From Chloroflexota bacterium (lineage in GTDB: Bacteria > Chloroflexota > Dehalococcoidia > Lucifugimonadales > JACPQL01), in NCBI GenBank assembly GCA_016190445.1, contig JACPQL010000027.1, positions 1 through 64,000 on the forward strand: a DNA stretch of 64,000 bases, written 5' to 3'. Under the pieces are notes generated by a model. That model saw only the letters and a program-made list of their open reading frames with translations, was not told the origin of the DNA and did no database searches. The position numbers and the translations under genes are program-made. Each line of letters begins with the position of its first letter. Position 1 is the first letter of the stretch. Positions 38,968 through 47,887 of the stretch are shown one piece after another.

Positions 38968-39672
38968 TTACCCCCGCTTCAGCATGTAGAGTGCGACCCA
39001 GGCGGCGATGAGGAGCCAGGGCACCAGGCTCCACACCAACCGCTCGCCCATGAGCTGGGGGAACCAGGGCCTGGCCTCGGAGCTGTGCGCCAGCTTGCGC
39101 AGGTCATCCGTCAACTCCGCATCACCCTCCGCCATGCGCTCCGCCAGAGTGTCAGCCCGCCGCAGCCCGACGAGCCTCCCCTGGCGCAGGTAGGACAGGT
39201 ATAGCTCCTGGCGCATCCCCAGCTCTCGCTCAATCTCCCGCTTGCGGTACTCGGACACGTGCTGGAGGGTAAAAGTGCGACGCAGCAGGAGCCACCACCC
39301 CAGGGTGAGCAGTACGGCCACGGCCCCCACCAGCCCCACCACTCGAAGTGTGAGTTCGTCGCCCGCCGTCAGGCCCACCGCCATGAAAGTAATGCCCACC
39401 ATGCTCAGGCCCACCAGCACCAACCCGCTCATCCAGACACGCTGCTGGAGGTAGGTCCAGTAGGAGTCCAGCAGCTCGTACTCCAACAATAAGACCTGCC
39501 AGCGGCTCCGCGGCGGCACCCGCATCACCGCCGCCTCCCCCGGCACCTCCGCCACCACGCGCTCCCTGGGCTCAGCCACCTGCTCCCGGGCATCTCTCGC
39601 CTCCCTACCCTGTCTCCCCTCTCTGGTCTCTCTCACGTCTCTGCCCTGTCTCGCGTCTCGGGCCTCTCTCAT
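38968..39672 (-). CDS. Membrane protein of unknown function within the pyr operon
   Basis: 234 aa. Residues 1-45 are a highly charged Arg/Glu/Asp-rich repeat (REARDARQGRDVRETREG), encoded by a CT-rich simple-sequence tract. Two central transmembrane helices (VLVGLSMVGITFMAVGL, VGLVGAVAVLLTLGWWLLL), a cytoplasmic-like helical stretch (ERELGMRQELYLSYLRQGRL) and a final helix (LVWSLVPWLLIAAWVALYML) follow. The ATG overlaps the carA stop by 4 nt, so it is co-translated. I do not recognise the family, and a link to pyrimidine synthesis is inferred only from location. Confidence 0.75.
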   Translation of the reverse strand: MREARDARQGRDVRETREGRQGREARDAREQVAEPRERVVAEVPGEAAVMRVPPRSRWQVLLLEYELLDSYWTYLQQRVWMSGLVLVGLSMVGITFMAVGLTAGDELTLRVVGLVGAVAVLLTLGWWLLLRRTFTLQHVSEYRKREIERELGMRQELYLSYLRQGRLVGLRRADTLAERMAEGDAELTDDLRKLAHSSEARPWFPQLMGERLVWSLVPWLLIAAWVALYMLKRG

Positions 39673-40784
39673 GACCCCTTGACCTCCTTCCTTATCATCC
39701 TTACCATTTCCAGAAACCTGTCGAACAGGTACTCGTTGTCCCGTGGGCCCGGCGCGGCCTCCGAGTGGTACTGAATAGAGATAACAGGCACCTCCCGGTG
39801 CCGCAGCCCTTCCACCGTGCCGTCATTCAGGTTCACGTGGGTCACCTCCAACTCAGGGGGCAAGCCATCCCCGTCCACCGCGTAGCCGTGGTTCTGAGCA
39901 GTGATGTGCACACGACCAGTGGCCAGGTCCCGCACCGGGTGATTGGCGCCCCGGTGCCCGAACTTCAGCTTGAACGTCTGACCTCCGAAGGCCCGCGCCA
40001 GCAGTTGGTGGCCCAGACAGATGCCCATCACCGGCACCCGCCCCGCGATGGCCCGCGCCGTCTTTACAGCGTAGTCCAGGAGCGCGGGGTCTCCAGGCCC
40101 AGGCGAGAACACGACCCCCACAGGCCTGAGGGCCATGATCTCCTCTGCGCCGGTATGGCCGGGAACGACGATGACCTCGCACCCCTTGTGCTTCAGGATG
40201 CGCAGGATGTTGTACTTGAGGCCACAGTCCGTGACGGCGATCCGAAGTGACCTGCCAGCATGGCCCTTCGGGCCTCCGTCCCAGGTGTACTGGCTGTCGG
40301 TCGCTACGTTGCGGACGAAGTCGGTGGCGCCGTAGGCAGGCACCACCTTGAGGCGCTCCAGCGCCTGCTGGGGCGACTCCTGGGTGGTGATGATGCCCAT
40401 CATGACGCCGTGGGAGCGGAGCTTCCGGGTGACGGCGCGGGTATCCAAGCCGCATACCCCAGGCACCCCCTGGCTGGCGAGGAACTGGTGGAGGGTGCCC
40501 ACGCTATCGTAGTGGCTGGGAGTGAGGGAGTGATGGCACACCACGAAGCCCGACACCTGGAGACGGCGCGACTCCACGTCCTGCGCGTTGACGCCATAGT
40601 TGCCCATGAGGGGGTAGGTGCCCACCAGGACCTGGCCTGCGTAGGAGGGGTCGGTGAGCATCTCCTGGTAGCCGGTCATGCTGGTATTGAAGACGACCTC
40701 ACCATACGCGGTAGCCTCGGCGCCGAAGCTCTCCCCTTCGTACACCGAGCCGTCTTCCAGCACCAGATAGGCTGTTTTCGTCAA
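39669..40784 (-). CDS. carA: Carbamoyl-phosphate synthase, small subunit
   Basis: The glutaminase subunit that feeds ammonia to CarB. 371 aa: an N-terminal CPSase small-chain domain (EDGSVYEGESFGAEATAYGE, VVFNTSMTGYQEMLTDPSY) and a class I amidotransferase domain with VFSPGPGDP, the nucleophile in GICLGHQLLA (Cys near residue 245) and the His-Glu pair in QYHSEAAPGP. Start ATG 40784. It follows pyrC with a 19-nt gap. Confidence 0.97.
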   Translation of the reverse strand: MTKTAYLVLEDGSVYEGESFGAEATAYGEVVFNTSMTGYQEMLTDPSYAGQVLVGTYPLMGNYGVNAQDVESRRLQVSGFVVCHHSLTPSHYDSVGTLHQFLASQGVPGVCGLDTRAVTRKLRSHGVMMGIITTQESPQQALERLKVVPAYGATDFVRNVATDSQYTWDGGPKGHAGRSLRIAVTDCGLKYNILRILKHKGCEVIVVPGHTGAEEIMALRPVGVVFSPGPGDPALLDYAVKTARAIAGRVPVMGICLGHQLLARAFGGQTFKLKFGHRGANHPVRDLATGRVHITAQNHGYAVDGDGLPPELEVTHVNLNDGTVEGLRHREVPVISIQYHSEAAPGPRDNEYLFDRFLEMVRMIRKEVKGS

Positions 40785-40803
40785 ATCACTCCTCTACTCA
40801 CAG

Positions 40804-42171
40804 CTAGATGGCTCCCCCCATCCCGTCGAACACCACCCGGCCCTGCACCATGGTCAGCTTCACCCTGCCCTTCAAGGTACAGCCGTCCAGGGGCGTGTTC
40901 TTCCCCTTGGACGCGAACTGGCCCACGTCCACAGTCCACTCCTCGTCGGGGTCGAAGAGCACCACGTCCGCCGGGGTGCCTGGGCGCAGGGTGGCCAGGT
41001 CGTCGAAACGGCCCCCAAGCACCTGGGACGGCCCCACCGTCAGCCGGTGCACCAGGGTGGGCAGGTCAACCAGGCCCCCGTGCACCAGCCCCATGAGGGA
41101 ACCCAGGGCCGTCTCCAGCACACTTATCCCGAAGGCCGCCTCCTCATAGGTCACCAGCTTGTCCGTTATGGCGTGGGGCGCGTGGTCCGTGGCGATTATG
41201 TCAATAGTGCCGTCCACCAGCGCCGCCGCCAGCGCCTCGGCGTCGGCTGGCGAACGAAGAGGCGGGTTCACCTTGGTGCGAGTATCGTAGGCGGAGAGGA
41301 CGAGAGGCTGCGGCGAAGGGGCGCCCCCGTCCCGCCTTCCCAGGACCCAGGCGTCGTTCATGGTCAGGTGATGGGGCGTCGCCTCCGCCGTCACCGCCAG
41401 GCCGCGGGCCTTCGCCTGGCGCACCAGGTCAACGGCCCCCGCCGTGCTGATGTGGGCCAGGTGGAGCCTGCCGCCGGTCATCTCGGCCAGGGCAATATCC
41501 CGGGCAATCATGACCTCCTCCGCCGCGGCTGGGTAGCCTCGCAACCCCAGCCTGGTGGCCACCCAGCCCTCGTTCATCACCCCACCAGCGGACAGGGAGT
41601 GGTCCTCGCAGTGGTTGATGATGGGCAGCCCCAGGCCAACGGTGTATTGCAAGGCCATGCGCATGATGTGGGGATCGCCCACAGGGTTGCCGTCGTCGCT
41701 GAAGGCTATTGCGCCGGCCTCAGCCAGCTCCCTCAGCCCTGCCAGCACCTTGCCCTGGCGTCCCTGGGTGATGCAGCCGATGGGAAAGACGCGGACGCAC
41801 CCTGTGGCCCTGGCCTGGCGCAGGACGTACTCCACCATGGACTCGCTGTCTATGGCAGGCTCAGTGTTGGGCATGCAGCAGACTGCGGTGAAGCCTCCCC
41901 GGGCCGCGGCGAGGGTGCCAGTGGCAATTGTCTCCTTGTGCTCGTGGCCGGGCTCCCGCAGGTGGCAGTGCAGGTCAATGAACCCCGGACAGGCCACCCA
42001 CCGGCGTCCGGCGCGCACCACGCGGCTACCGCCGGGCAGAGACGCGGGGTCCACCGGCTCGCCGGCGGAGGCGATGAGGCTGTCGCAGACCAGCAGGTCG
42101 CCCGGGCGATCCAGGCCCCGGGATGGGTCTATGATGCGGGCGCCCTGGATGAGAATGGCCTCGCCACTCAC
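40804..42171 (-). CDS. pyrC: Dihydroorotase
   Basis: Cyclises carbamoyl-aspartate to dihydroorotate. 455 aa of class I amidohydrolase type: metal-binding [20 protein letters not shown] near residue 62, [24 protein letters not shown] and the metal Asp in [10 protein letters not shown]. The GTG start overlaps the pyrB stop by 4 nt. The class I form and its order pyrR-pyrB-pyrC-carA-carB match the Gram-positive-type pyr operon. Confidence 0.96.
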   Translation of the reverse strand: MSGEAILIQGARIIDPSRGLDRPGDLLVCDSLIASAGEPVDPASLPGGSRVVRAGRRWVACPGFIDLHCHLREPGHEHKETIATGTLAAARGGFTAVCCMPNTEPAIDSESMVEYVLRQARATGCVRVFPIGCITQGRQGKVLAGLRELAEAGAIAFSDDGNPVGDPHIMRMALQYTVGLGLPIINHCEDHSLSAGGVMNEGWVATRLGLRGYPAAAEEVMIARDIALAEMTGGRLHLAHISTAGAVDLVRQAKARGLAVTAEATPHHLTMNDAWVLGRRDGGAPSPQPLVLSAYDTRTKVNPPLRSPADAEALAAALVDGTIDIIATDHAPHAITDKLVTYEEAAFGISVLETALGSLMGLVHGGLVDLPTLVHRLTVGPSQVLGGRFDDLATLRPGTPADVVLFDPDEEWTVDVGQFASKGKNTPLDGCTLKGRVKLTMVQGRVVFDGMGGAI

Positions 42172-43187
42172 CGTTGCGCCTCCTCCCGGCCAGGCACCGC
42201 CAGCATGTAAAGGAGCGCCATGCGCACAGCTACGCCATTGGTCACCTGCTCCTCAATGAGAGACTGGGACCCATGGGCCACGGCCGGGCTAATCTCTATC
42301 CCCTCGTTCATGGGGCCGGGGTGCATCACCAGCGCCCCAGGCTTGGCGCGCTCCAGGCGCTTGGGATTCACCTGCCACAGCCGACAGTACTCCCGAAGGC
42401 TGGGAAGAAGACCGGCCTGCTGCCGCTCCTTCTGGAGCCGGAGCACCATCACCACGTCAGCCCCATCCAGGGCTCGGTCCAGGTCTGTCTCCACTGCTAC
42501 GGTATCGGGTAGGTACGCCCCTCCCTCAGCCCCGGCTCCCCGAAGAAGGTCCAGGGGAAGCAAAGTGGGAGGACCACACAGGGTGATATGAGCCCCCACC
42601 CGCGCCAGGCCCCAGAGGTTGGAGCGTGCGACCCGGCTGTGAAGGACATCCCCGACTATGGCCACCTTCACACCGGCCAGGCGCCCCAGGTGTCGCCGGA
42701 TGGTGTACATGTCCAGCAGGGCCTGGCTGGGGTGGGCGTGCCAGCCATCCCCCGCGTTGATGACCCCGCTGCGCTCCAGGTGAGAGGCCATGAGGTAAGG
42801 GGCTCCCGAGTGGGGGTGGCGCACCACCAGAAAGTCGGCCCCGGTTGCCTGGAGGGTGAGGGCGGTGTTCAACAGCGACTCCCCCTTGGATACGCTGGAG
42901 GAGTCGGCGCTGACGTTGATGACATCGGCGCTAAGTATCTTGGCGGCCTGCTCGAAGGAGACGCGGGTCCGGGTGCTGGACTCGTAGAACAGCGTCACAA
43001 TCACCTTGCCCCGCAGGGTGGGCACCTTCTTTATCTCCCTGCCCAGCACCTCCCGCATACCGTCGGCGGTCTCCATCACCGCCTCGATCTCCTGAGGGGA
43101 GAAGTCGTCCAGGTCCAGCAGATGACGGCGGCATTGCCCCCCGGTCTGGGTCACCTTCGGCTCGGCCACAGGTTGTAGAGTGCTCAC
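42168..43187 (-). CDS. pyrB: Aspartate carbamoyltransferase, catalytic subunit
   Basis: Joins carbamoyl phosphate and aspartate, the first committed pyrimidine step. 339 aa with the carbamoyl-phosphate site [20 protein letters not shown], the 80s loop [30 protein letters not shown] and the aspartate-binding [12 protein letters not shown] with [11 protein letters not shown]. No pyrI gene for a regulatory subunit is seen. GTG 43187 overlaps the pyrR stop by 4 nt. Confidence 0.96.
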   Translation of the reverse strand: MSTLQPVAEPKVTQTGGQCRRHLLDLDDFSPQEIEAVMETADGMREVLGREIKKVPTLRGKVIVTLFYESSTRTRVSFEQAAKILSADVINVSADSSSVSKGESLLNTALTLQATGADFLVVRHPHSGAPYLMASHLERSGVINAGDGWHAHPSQALLDMYTIRRHLGRLAGVKVAIVGDVLHSRVARSNLWGLARVGAHITLCGPPTLLPLDLLRGAGAEGGAYLPDTVAVETDLDRALDGADVVMVLRLQKERQQAGLLPSLREYCRLWQVNPKRLERAKPGALVMHPGPMNEGIEISPAVAHGSQSLIEEQVTNGVAVRMALLYMLAVPGREEAQR

Positions 43188-43735
43188 GCCGTCACCGCCG
43201 TCGCGCTGGTGAGCAACACCACCTCGTCCACGCCGTCCACCTCTTGGAGTCTCACCTGCACCTCCTCGCTCATAGCGGTGGGGATGTTCTTGCCCACGTA
43301 GTCAGCGCGGATGGGCAGCTCCCGGTGTCCACGGTCCACCAGCGCCAGAAGCTGCACCAGCCTGGGCCGGCCCATGTCCATCAAGGCATCCATGGCGGCG
43401 CGGATGCTGCGGCCCGTGAACAGCACGTCATCCACCAGCACCACGCACTTGTCGTCTATGTCCACGGGGAACTGGGTGGGGTGGACCACGGGGCTAGCCC
43501 TGCGCCCCAGGTCATCGCGGTACAGGCTGATGTCCAGGACGCCCACAGGGACATGGACGCCCTCCAAGCGGGAGACGTTACCAGCCAGGCGATGGGCCAG
43601 GGGAACGCCTCGGGTGTGCACACCAACGAAGACCAGGTCTTGCGCCCCCCGGTGGCGCTCCACCACCTCGTGGGAGAGGCGTGCCAGGGCGCGGCGGATG
43701 TCGTCCGGGCCCATCAGTCGCTTTTCGTCGGCCAC
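43184..43735 (-). CDS. pyrR: PyrR: pyr operon attenuator and uracil phosphoribosyltransferase
   Basis: 183 aa. It binds UMP and pyr leader RNA to promote termination and also has UPRTase activity. Signatures are [18 protein letters not shown], the PRPP motif [13 protein letters not shown] near residue 100, and [24 protein letters not shown] 43735 is used: it directly follows the T-run of an intrinsic terminator whose 3' arm GGCGAGGGG would act as the ribosome-binding site. The longer frame to 43,846 runs back through the leader and is not translated. Confidence 0.94.
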   Translation of the reverse strand: MADEKRLMGPDDIRRALARLSHEVVERHRGAQDLVFVGVHTRGVPLAHRLAGNVSRLEGVHVPVGVLDISLYRDDLGRRASPVVHPTQFPVDIDDKCVVLVDDVLFTGRSIRAAMDALMDMGRPRLVQLLALVDRGHRELPIRADYVGKNIPTAMSEEVQVRLQEVDGVDEVVLLTSATAVTA

Positions 43736-43769
43736 AAAAAACCCCTCGCCCTTGGTGGCTGGCGAGAGG
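43736..43769 (-). terminator. pyr leader attenuator terminator
   Basis: On the minus strand, CCTCTCGCC pairs with GGCGAGGGG over 9 bp (one G-T) around AGCCACCAA, then TTTTTT and at once the GTG of pyrR. Termination here stops the whole operon. Because the 3' arm is also the only Shine-Dalgarno-like sequence, the stem would hide it as well. Confidence 0.85.
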
Positions 43770-43853
43770 TTACAGGAGTCTGCCTCAAACTGGAGCCAAA
43801 GACCATTATAGGACCGGACGTACCGCCCGTTCCGGGCCTCCTGCAACCTTGCC

Positions 43854-43867
43854 AGCCTCGCCGGGCT
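43854..43867 (-). promoter_or_regulatory. PyrR-binding site in leader RNA
   Basis: The minus strand reads AGCCCGGCGAGGCT, matching the PyrR RNA consensus ARUCCNGNGAGGYU at 13 of 14 positions. It lies about 70 nt into the leader and 85 nt upstream of the terminator. PyrR-UMP binding should favour the terminator at 43,736-43,769. Confidence 0.75.
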
Positions 43868-43939
43868 GACTTAAAGGTCCACTTTCACAAGAAAAGCGGC
43901 CCTGGTTGTCTTTGGCTCTCTATCTATTTGTTGGGCAGG

Positions 43940-43968
43940 ATTATACCACCCGTGGTCGGCGGGAGCAA
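43940..43968 (-). promoter_or_regulatory. pyr operon promoter
   Basis: On the minus strand TTGCTC (43,968-43,963) and TATAAT (43,945-43,940) are 17 nt apart. The transcript would start near 43,933 and carry a leader of about 200 nt. A second TATAAT at 43,810-43,805 lies inside the leader without a good -35 box. Confidence 0.6.
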
Positions 43969-44152
43969 GGTCGTGCGTCGCCCTCCCAGGGCATTTCAGC
44001 CATTCCGGTGCAGTATTGGAGGACCCCCATCCTGACCTTCCCCCGCAGGCGGGGGCAGGGACTCACTCTAACCTTTCAGAGTTCACCTGTTCCGCATCCA
44101 ACGTCAATGAAAAGCCCTACCCACGCTCCGCCGCCATTCGCCCCCCAGCTCC

Positions 44153-45604
44153 CTACCTCGCGGCGGGTACCGAGTAGGCCACCAGGCGCCTCCTGGACCT
44201 TTGGGCCACACCGGTCTCGTGGGCGGCCTGGCCAACCGCCCTGGCCACGTTCCTCACCACCCGTGTATCGAAGATGCTGGGCATGATGTAGTCCTCGTTC
44301 AGGTCGCTGGCAGGGACCCCGGCAGCGATAGCATGGGCAGCAGCCATCTGCATCTCGTCGTTGATGAGGCGGGCCCTGACATCCAGGGCACCACGGAACA
44401 GGCCGGGGAAGCACAGGGCGTTGTTGATCTGGTTGGGATAGTCGGAGCGGCCCGTGGCCATGATCCGCACATGCCCTTCCGCCTCCTCTGGCCAGATCTC
44501 CGGGTCGGGATTGGCCATGGCAAAGACGATGGGGTCTCTGTTCATAACTTTGAGATGATCTACTTTAATGATGCCAGGCCCCGAGAGGCCCAGGAACAGG
44601 TCGGCCCCTCTCATGGCCTCCATCAGGTCGCCTCGCACATCGTCGGGGTTGGTCGCCGAGGCGAACCAGGCCTTCATCGTGTTGTCGCCGTAGTTCCGCC
44701 CCCTATGCAGCGACCCCTGTCGGTCGAAGCCGATGATATTGCGCACCCCGGCGCTCATCAGCATCTTGGTGCAGGCCACGCCAGCGGCACCCACGCCGGT
44801 CAGCACCACCTTCAGCGCGTCGGGCTTCTTGTTTACGATCTTCAGGGCATTGATGAGAGCCGCCATAGTCACAACGGCGGTGCCGTGCTGGTCATCGTGG
44901 AACACTGGTATGTCCATCTCCTGCTTGAGCCGGTCCTCTATGTAGAAGCAGCGTGGCGCCGAGATGTCCTCAAGGTTTATGCCACCGAAGCCCGTGGACA
45001 TGAGCTTCACCGTCTGGATGATCTCGTCGGGGTCCTTGGTGTCCAGGCAGATGGGCCATGCATCCACGCCCCCCAGCTCCTTGAACAGCAGGGCCTTACC
45101 CTCCATGACCGGCATGGCAGCCCTGGGCCCGATGTCCCCCAGGCCCAGCACAGCGGTGCCATCAGACACCACAGCCACGGTGTTCGCCTTGGTAGTGAGA
45201 GACCACACCGATGCGGGGTCGTGATAGATGGCCATGCAGACCCGACCCACGCCCGGGGTATACACGATGGACATGTCGTCGCGGGTCCTGACAGGGCTCT
45301 TGGAGGATATCTCGATCTTGCCCCCCAGGTGCCTCAAGAAAACACGATCGGAGACGTGCACCACCTTCACCCCAGGCAACTGGCGTAGCCGGTGCACTAT
45401 CTCGTGCCCGTGCTCCTCATCTCGAGCATTCACCGTGACGTCGCGCACTATGCTGCTGCGGCTGGAGGAGACTATGTCCACGGCGCCGATATCTCCCCCC
45501 ACCTCGCCGATGGCGGAGCTGATCTGGCCCAGCATGCCTACCTTGTTGGCATACTGCGCCCTGACAGTGAGGCTATAGGCTACACCGGGGTGTCTGGCGA
45601 CCAT
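44153..45604 (-). CDS. NAD-dependent malic enzyme with N-terminal ACT domain
   Basis: Oxidatively decarboxylates malate to pyruvate. 483 aa: residues 7-85 form an ACT domain (SLTVRAQYANKVGMLGQISS, DIGAVDIVSSSRSSIVRDV), a likely allosteric amino-acid or metabolite sensor. The catalytic part has VYTPGVGRVCMAI, GLGDIGPRAAMPVMEGKALL, the metal/substrate motif INLEDISAPRCFYIE, FHDDQHGTAVV and the nucleotide loop VLTGVGAAGVACTKML. The ATG has AAGGAGG upstream. The gene stands alone; the 280 nt to the pyr promoter hold a CCCCCGCAGGCGGGGG hairpin but no gene. Confidence 0.93.
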   Translation of the reverse strand: MVARHPGVAYSLTVRAQYANKVGMLGQISSAIGEVGGDIGAVDIVSSSRSSIVRDVTVNARDEEHGHEIVHRLRQLPGVKVVHVSDRVFLRHLGGKIEISSKSPVRTRDDMSIVYTPGVGRVCMAIYHDPASVWSLTTKANTVAVVSDGTAVLGLGDIGPRAAMPVMEGKALLFKELGGVDAWPICLDTKDPDEIIQTVKLMSTGFGGINLEDISAPRCFYIEDRLKQEMDIPVFHDDQHGTAVVTMAALINALKIVNKKPDALKVVLTGVGAAGVACTKMLMSAGVRNIIGFDRQGSLHRGRNYGDNTMKAWFASATNPDDVRGDLMEAMRGADLFLGLSGPGIIKVDHLKVMNRDPIVFAMANPDPEIWPEEAEGHVRIMATGRSDYPNQINNALCFPGLFRGALDVRARLINDEMQMAAAHAIAAGVPASDLNEDYIMPSIFDTRVVRNVARAVGQAAHETGVAQRSRRRLVAYSVPAAR

Positions 45605-45853
45605 GGAAGCACACCTCCTTGAGGAGACTTCCGCCTCACTATACTACAAGTAAATGGGCCTGTCCTATTGAGCCAGGTAGCAGCTTCAGCACCCCACAGG
45701 CCATGCGCTCAGCGAAAGCATCCATCACCTCCCCTACCCTTCGGAGCTAGCGCTGGACGCCCTGCCATGGCCACTGCGACTTCCCACACCGGCCCACCAT
45801 CCCAGGTCTGTGTACCGGGAGCACTCTCTCTTTGACCAGGGCCTTTGACCCAC

Positions 45854-46072
45854 GAAGCTATCCCAAATTTCGTGCATGGGGGAGTGCAGAGGGGGATTCG
45901 CCCCGGAGCTTGCCCTGAGCGCAGCCGAAGGGCCGGAGGTCTGGGGTCCGATGAGCTTTGCTCATCGAGACTCGCGACGAAGTCGGAGGTGTCCCCCAGA
46001 TCGCACTTTTCTCCCCCGCTCCCTTGGTAAGGGAGCGGGGGACACAGGGGGTGAGGGTTTTGGGACAGCTTC
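45854..46072 (+). mobile_element. Composite MITE-like element with nested palindrome
   Basis: About 219 bp with inverted ends GAAGCTATCCCAAA and, reversed, GAAGCTGTCCCAAA. The interior shares GCTTGCCCTGAGCG and GGTCTGGGG...TGTCCCCCAG with element A copy 2, but the latter palindrome is interrupted at 45,946-45,990 by CCGATGAGCTTTGCTCATCG and GACTCGCGACGAAGTCGGAG, a nested palindromic insert. Non-coding. Confidence 0.55.
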
Positions 46073-46077
46073 ACCTA

Positions 46078-46179
46078 TCAGGTCGCTGAAAACCTTCGTT
46101 TTTCAGCGATGGCCCCCTTCCCTCCCAGGGGTGAGGTGAACCTGCGGAAAAGGGCCTCGGGCCTTTTTCCGCAGCCTGC
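46078..46179 (+). mobile_element. Short MITE-like element, TA-flanked
   Basis: 102 bp flanked by TA at 46,076-46,077 and 46,180-46,181. Ends are CAGGTCGCTGAAAAC and, reversed, CAGGCTGCGGAAAAAGGCC, the same family of ends as element A. It is made of two hairpins: TCGCTGAAAAC with GTTTTTCAGCGA, and a 15-bp stem CTGCGGAAAAGGGCC with GGCCTTTTTCCGCAG. No gene. The rest of the 45,605-46,245 gap shows nothing else I can name. Confidence 0.6.
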
Positions 46180-46205
46180 TATCGCCCCAACTGACCGGCC
46201 CCCGC

Positions 46206-46213
46206 TGTATAAT
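46206..46213 (+). promoter_or_regulatory. Predicted -10 box of the ThDP-enzyme gene
   Basis: TGTATAAT contains a consensus TATAAT 33 nt before ATG 46246. No good -35 box is present. It lies 27 nt after the short element ending at 46,179. Confidence 0.45.
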
Positions 46214-46245
46214 TGGTGCACTCCAGCCCCAAGGGGTGCAAGGCC

Positions 46246-47883
46246 ATGGCACGACTCACCGGCGGCCAGGCGGTGGTGGAATCCCTGCTGGCTCAGGGGG
46301 TAGACACCGTATTCGGCGTCATAAGCATCCACACCCTGCACATCTTCGATGCCCTCTACCACCAGCAGGGCCGCATTCGCGTCATCGGCGGCAGGCACGA
46401 GCACGCCGTCGCATCCATGGCCGACGGCTACGCCCGCGTCACAGGACGCCCCGGGGTGCTCCTGACCAGCACCGGGCCGGGCGCCGCCGACTCCGTGGGG
46501 GGCATGGGGGAGGCATACCACTCCTCCACGCCGCTGCTCCAGATCACCACCAACGTGGAGAAGGAGTTCGTCAACAGCCGCCGCGGCGTCACCCACGAGC
46601 CCAAAGACCAGCTTGAGATGTTCCGCTCGGTCACCGGCTGGTGTGCCCTGGTGGACAGCGTGGAGTCCATCGGCGACCACATCGAGGAGGCGTTCCAGCG
46701 GTTCCACACCCGGCACCCCAGGCCCATTGAGCTGGAGGTGCCCACCGACCTGCTGGAGCAGCAGGCGGAGGTGGAGGTGATGCCACCTCGCTCAGCACTA
46801 TCGCCTTCGGCAGACCCCGCCCAGGTGGAGCGGGCCGTCCAGAAGCTGCGGTCCGCCAAACGCCCCGTCATCTGGGCGGCCAACGGAGTCATGATGTCCG
46901 GCGCCACCCCGGAGCTGGTGCGCCTGGCCGAGGCCCTGGACTGCCCTGTGGTCACCGGCGACGGCGGCAAAGGGGCATTCCCCGAGGACCATCCCCTATC
47001 CCTGGGGACTGCCCTGGGGCGCCGCATCTGGGGCGACAACCCCGTCCAGGAGTTCGTAGGCACCTGCGACCTGTGCCTGGTGGTGGGAAGCAGCCTCCCC
47101 TACCGCACCACCGTCGGCGTGGGCCTGCGCATGCCCCAGGAGCTGGTCCACATAGACATAGACCCGGAGATGTTCGGGCGCAACTACCCCACCAGTGTCG
47201 GCCTGGCCGGAGACGCCAAGGCCGTGCTGGGCCAGCTCCTCCAGGCCCTGGGAGGCCAACGGGTGCAGCGCAGCAGCGTCTGGCAGCGGGAGATGGAGGA
47301 GCTGAAGAAAAGAACATCGCAGGGATTGAAGGAGCAGTACCCCAACCAGCTTCGGGTATGGGAGGGTATCCGCTCAGTGCTCCCCCGGGACGCGGTCATG
47401 GTGGTAGACCCCACGGTGCCCGCCCAGACGCTGGTCCGCTGCTTCCCCATGTACGAGCCCAACTCCTGGGTGACGCCCCACGGCTGGGTGGGGATTGGGT
47501 TCGCCTTCCCCGCCAGCCTGGGGGCCAAGGTGGGCAGCCCGCAGCGCACCGTGGTGTGCATCACCGGCGACGGTGGCTTCCAGTACAACATGCAGGAGCT
47601 AGGCACCGCAGTCCAGTACGGCATCGCTCCGGTGGTGCTCATCTTCAACGACAACGCCTGGGGAGTGCTGAACAAAAGGCAGCAGGACCTGTTCCAGGGG
47701 CGTGTCATGGCAACGGAGCTGACCAACCCCGACTTCGTGCGCCTGGCCGAAGCCTACGGCGTGGAGGCGGTGTCGGTGAGCGACCTGGACGGGCTGCTGC
47801 GGGAGCTGGAGCGGGCGGTGAAGTCCGACCGCATCCAGCTCATCGAGGTGCGGACTCCCAAGGGCTTCGCCCACTTCCGGTAG
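46246..47883 (+). CDS. Thiamine-diphosphate-dependent enzyme, acetolactate-synthase-like
   Basis: 545 aa with the three-domain ThDP fold. The catalytic Glu lies in GGRHEHAVASMADGYAR (near residue 48), the central FAD/DHAP-like domain includes VIWAANGVMMSGATPELVRL, and the ThDP motif is ITGDGGFQYNMQELGTAV ending FNDNAWG. The family spans acetolactate synthase, benzoylformate decarboxylase and sulfoacetaldehyde acetyltransferase; no regulatory subunit gene is adjacent, so classical IlvB is less likely. ATG 46246 is preferred to GTG 46213 because the earlier start overlaps the -10 box. Confidence 0.88.
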   Translation: MARLTGGQAVVESLLAQGVDTVFGVISIHTLHIFDALYHQQGRIRVIGGRHEHAVASMADGYARVTGRPGVLLTSTGPGAADSVGGMGEAYHSSTPLLQITTNVEKEFVNSRRGVTHEPKDQLEMFRSVTGWCALVDSVESIGDHIEEAFQRFHTRHPRPIELEVPTDLLEQQAEVEVMPPRSALSPSADPAQVERAVQKLRSAKRPVIWAANGVMMSGATPELVRLAEALDCPVVTGDGGKGAFPEDHPLSLGTALGRRIWGDNPVQEFVGTCDLCLVVGSSLPYRTTVGVGLRMPQELVHIDIDPEMFGRNYPTSVGLAGDAKAVLGQLLQALGGQRVQRSSVWQREMEELKKRTSQGLKEQYPNQLRVWEGIRSVLPRDAVMVVDPTVPAQTLVRCFPMYEPNSWVTPHGWVGIGFAFPASLGAKVGSPQRTVVCITGDGGFQYNMQELGTAVQYGIAPVVLIFNDNAWGVLNKRQQDLFQGRVMATELTNPDFVRLAEAYGVEAVSVSDLDGLLRELERAVKSDRIQLIEVRTPKGFAHFR

Positions 47884-47887
47884 GCCC

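Noticed and set aside
39600-39672. CT-rich tract as a non-coding microsatellite
   Set aside because: It is in frame at the start of the membrane-protein gene, whose ATG overlaps the carA stop; treated as coding.
43805-43810. Second TATAAT as the pyr promoter
   Set aside because: It lies downstream of the PyrR-binding site and lacks a -35 box; the promoter at 43,940-43,968 explains the whole leader.
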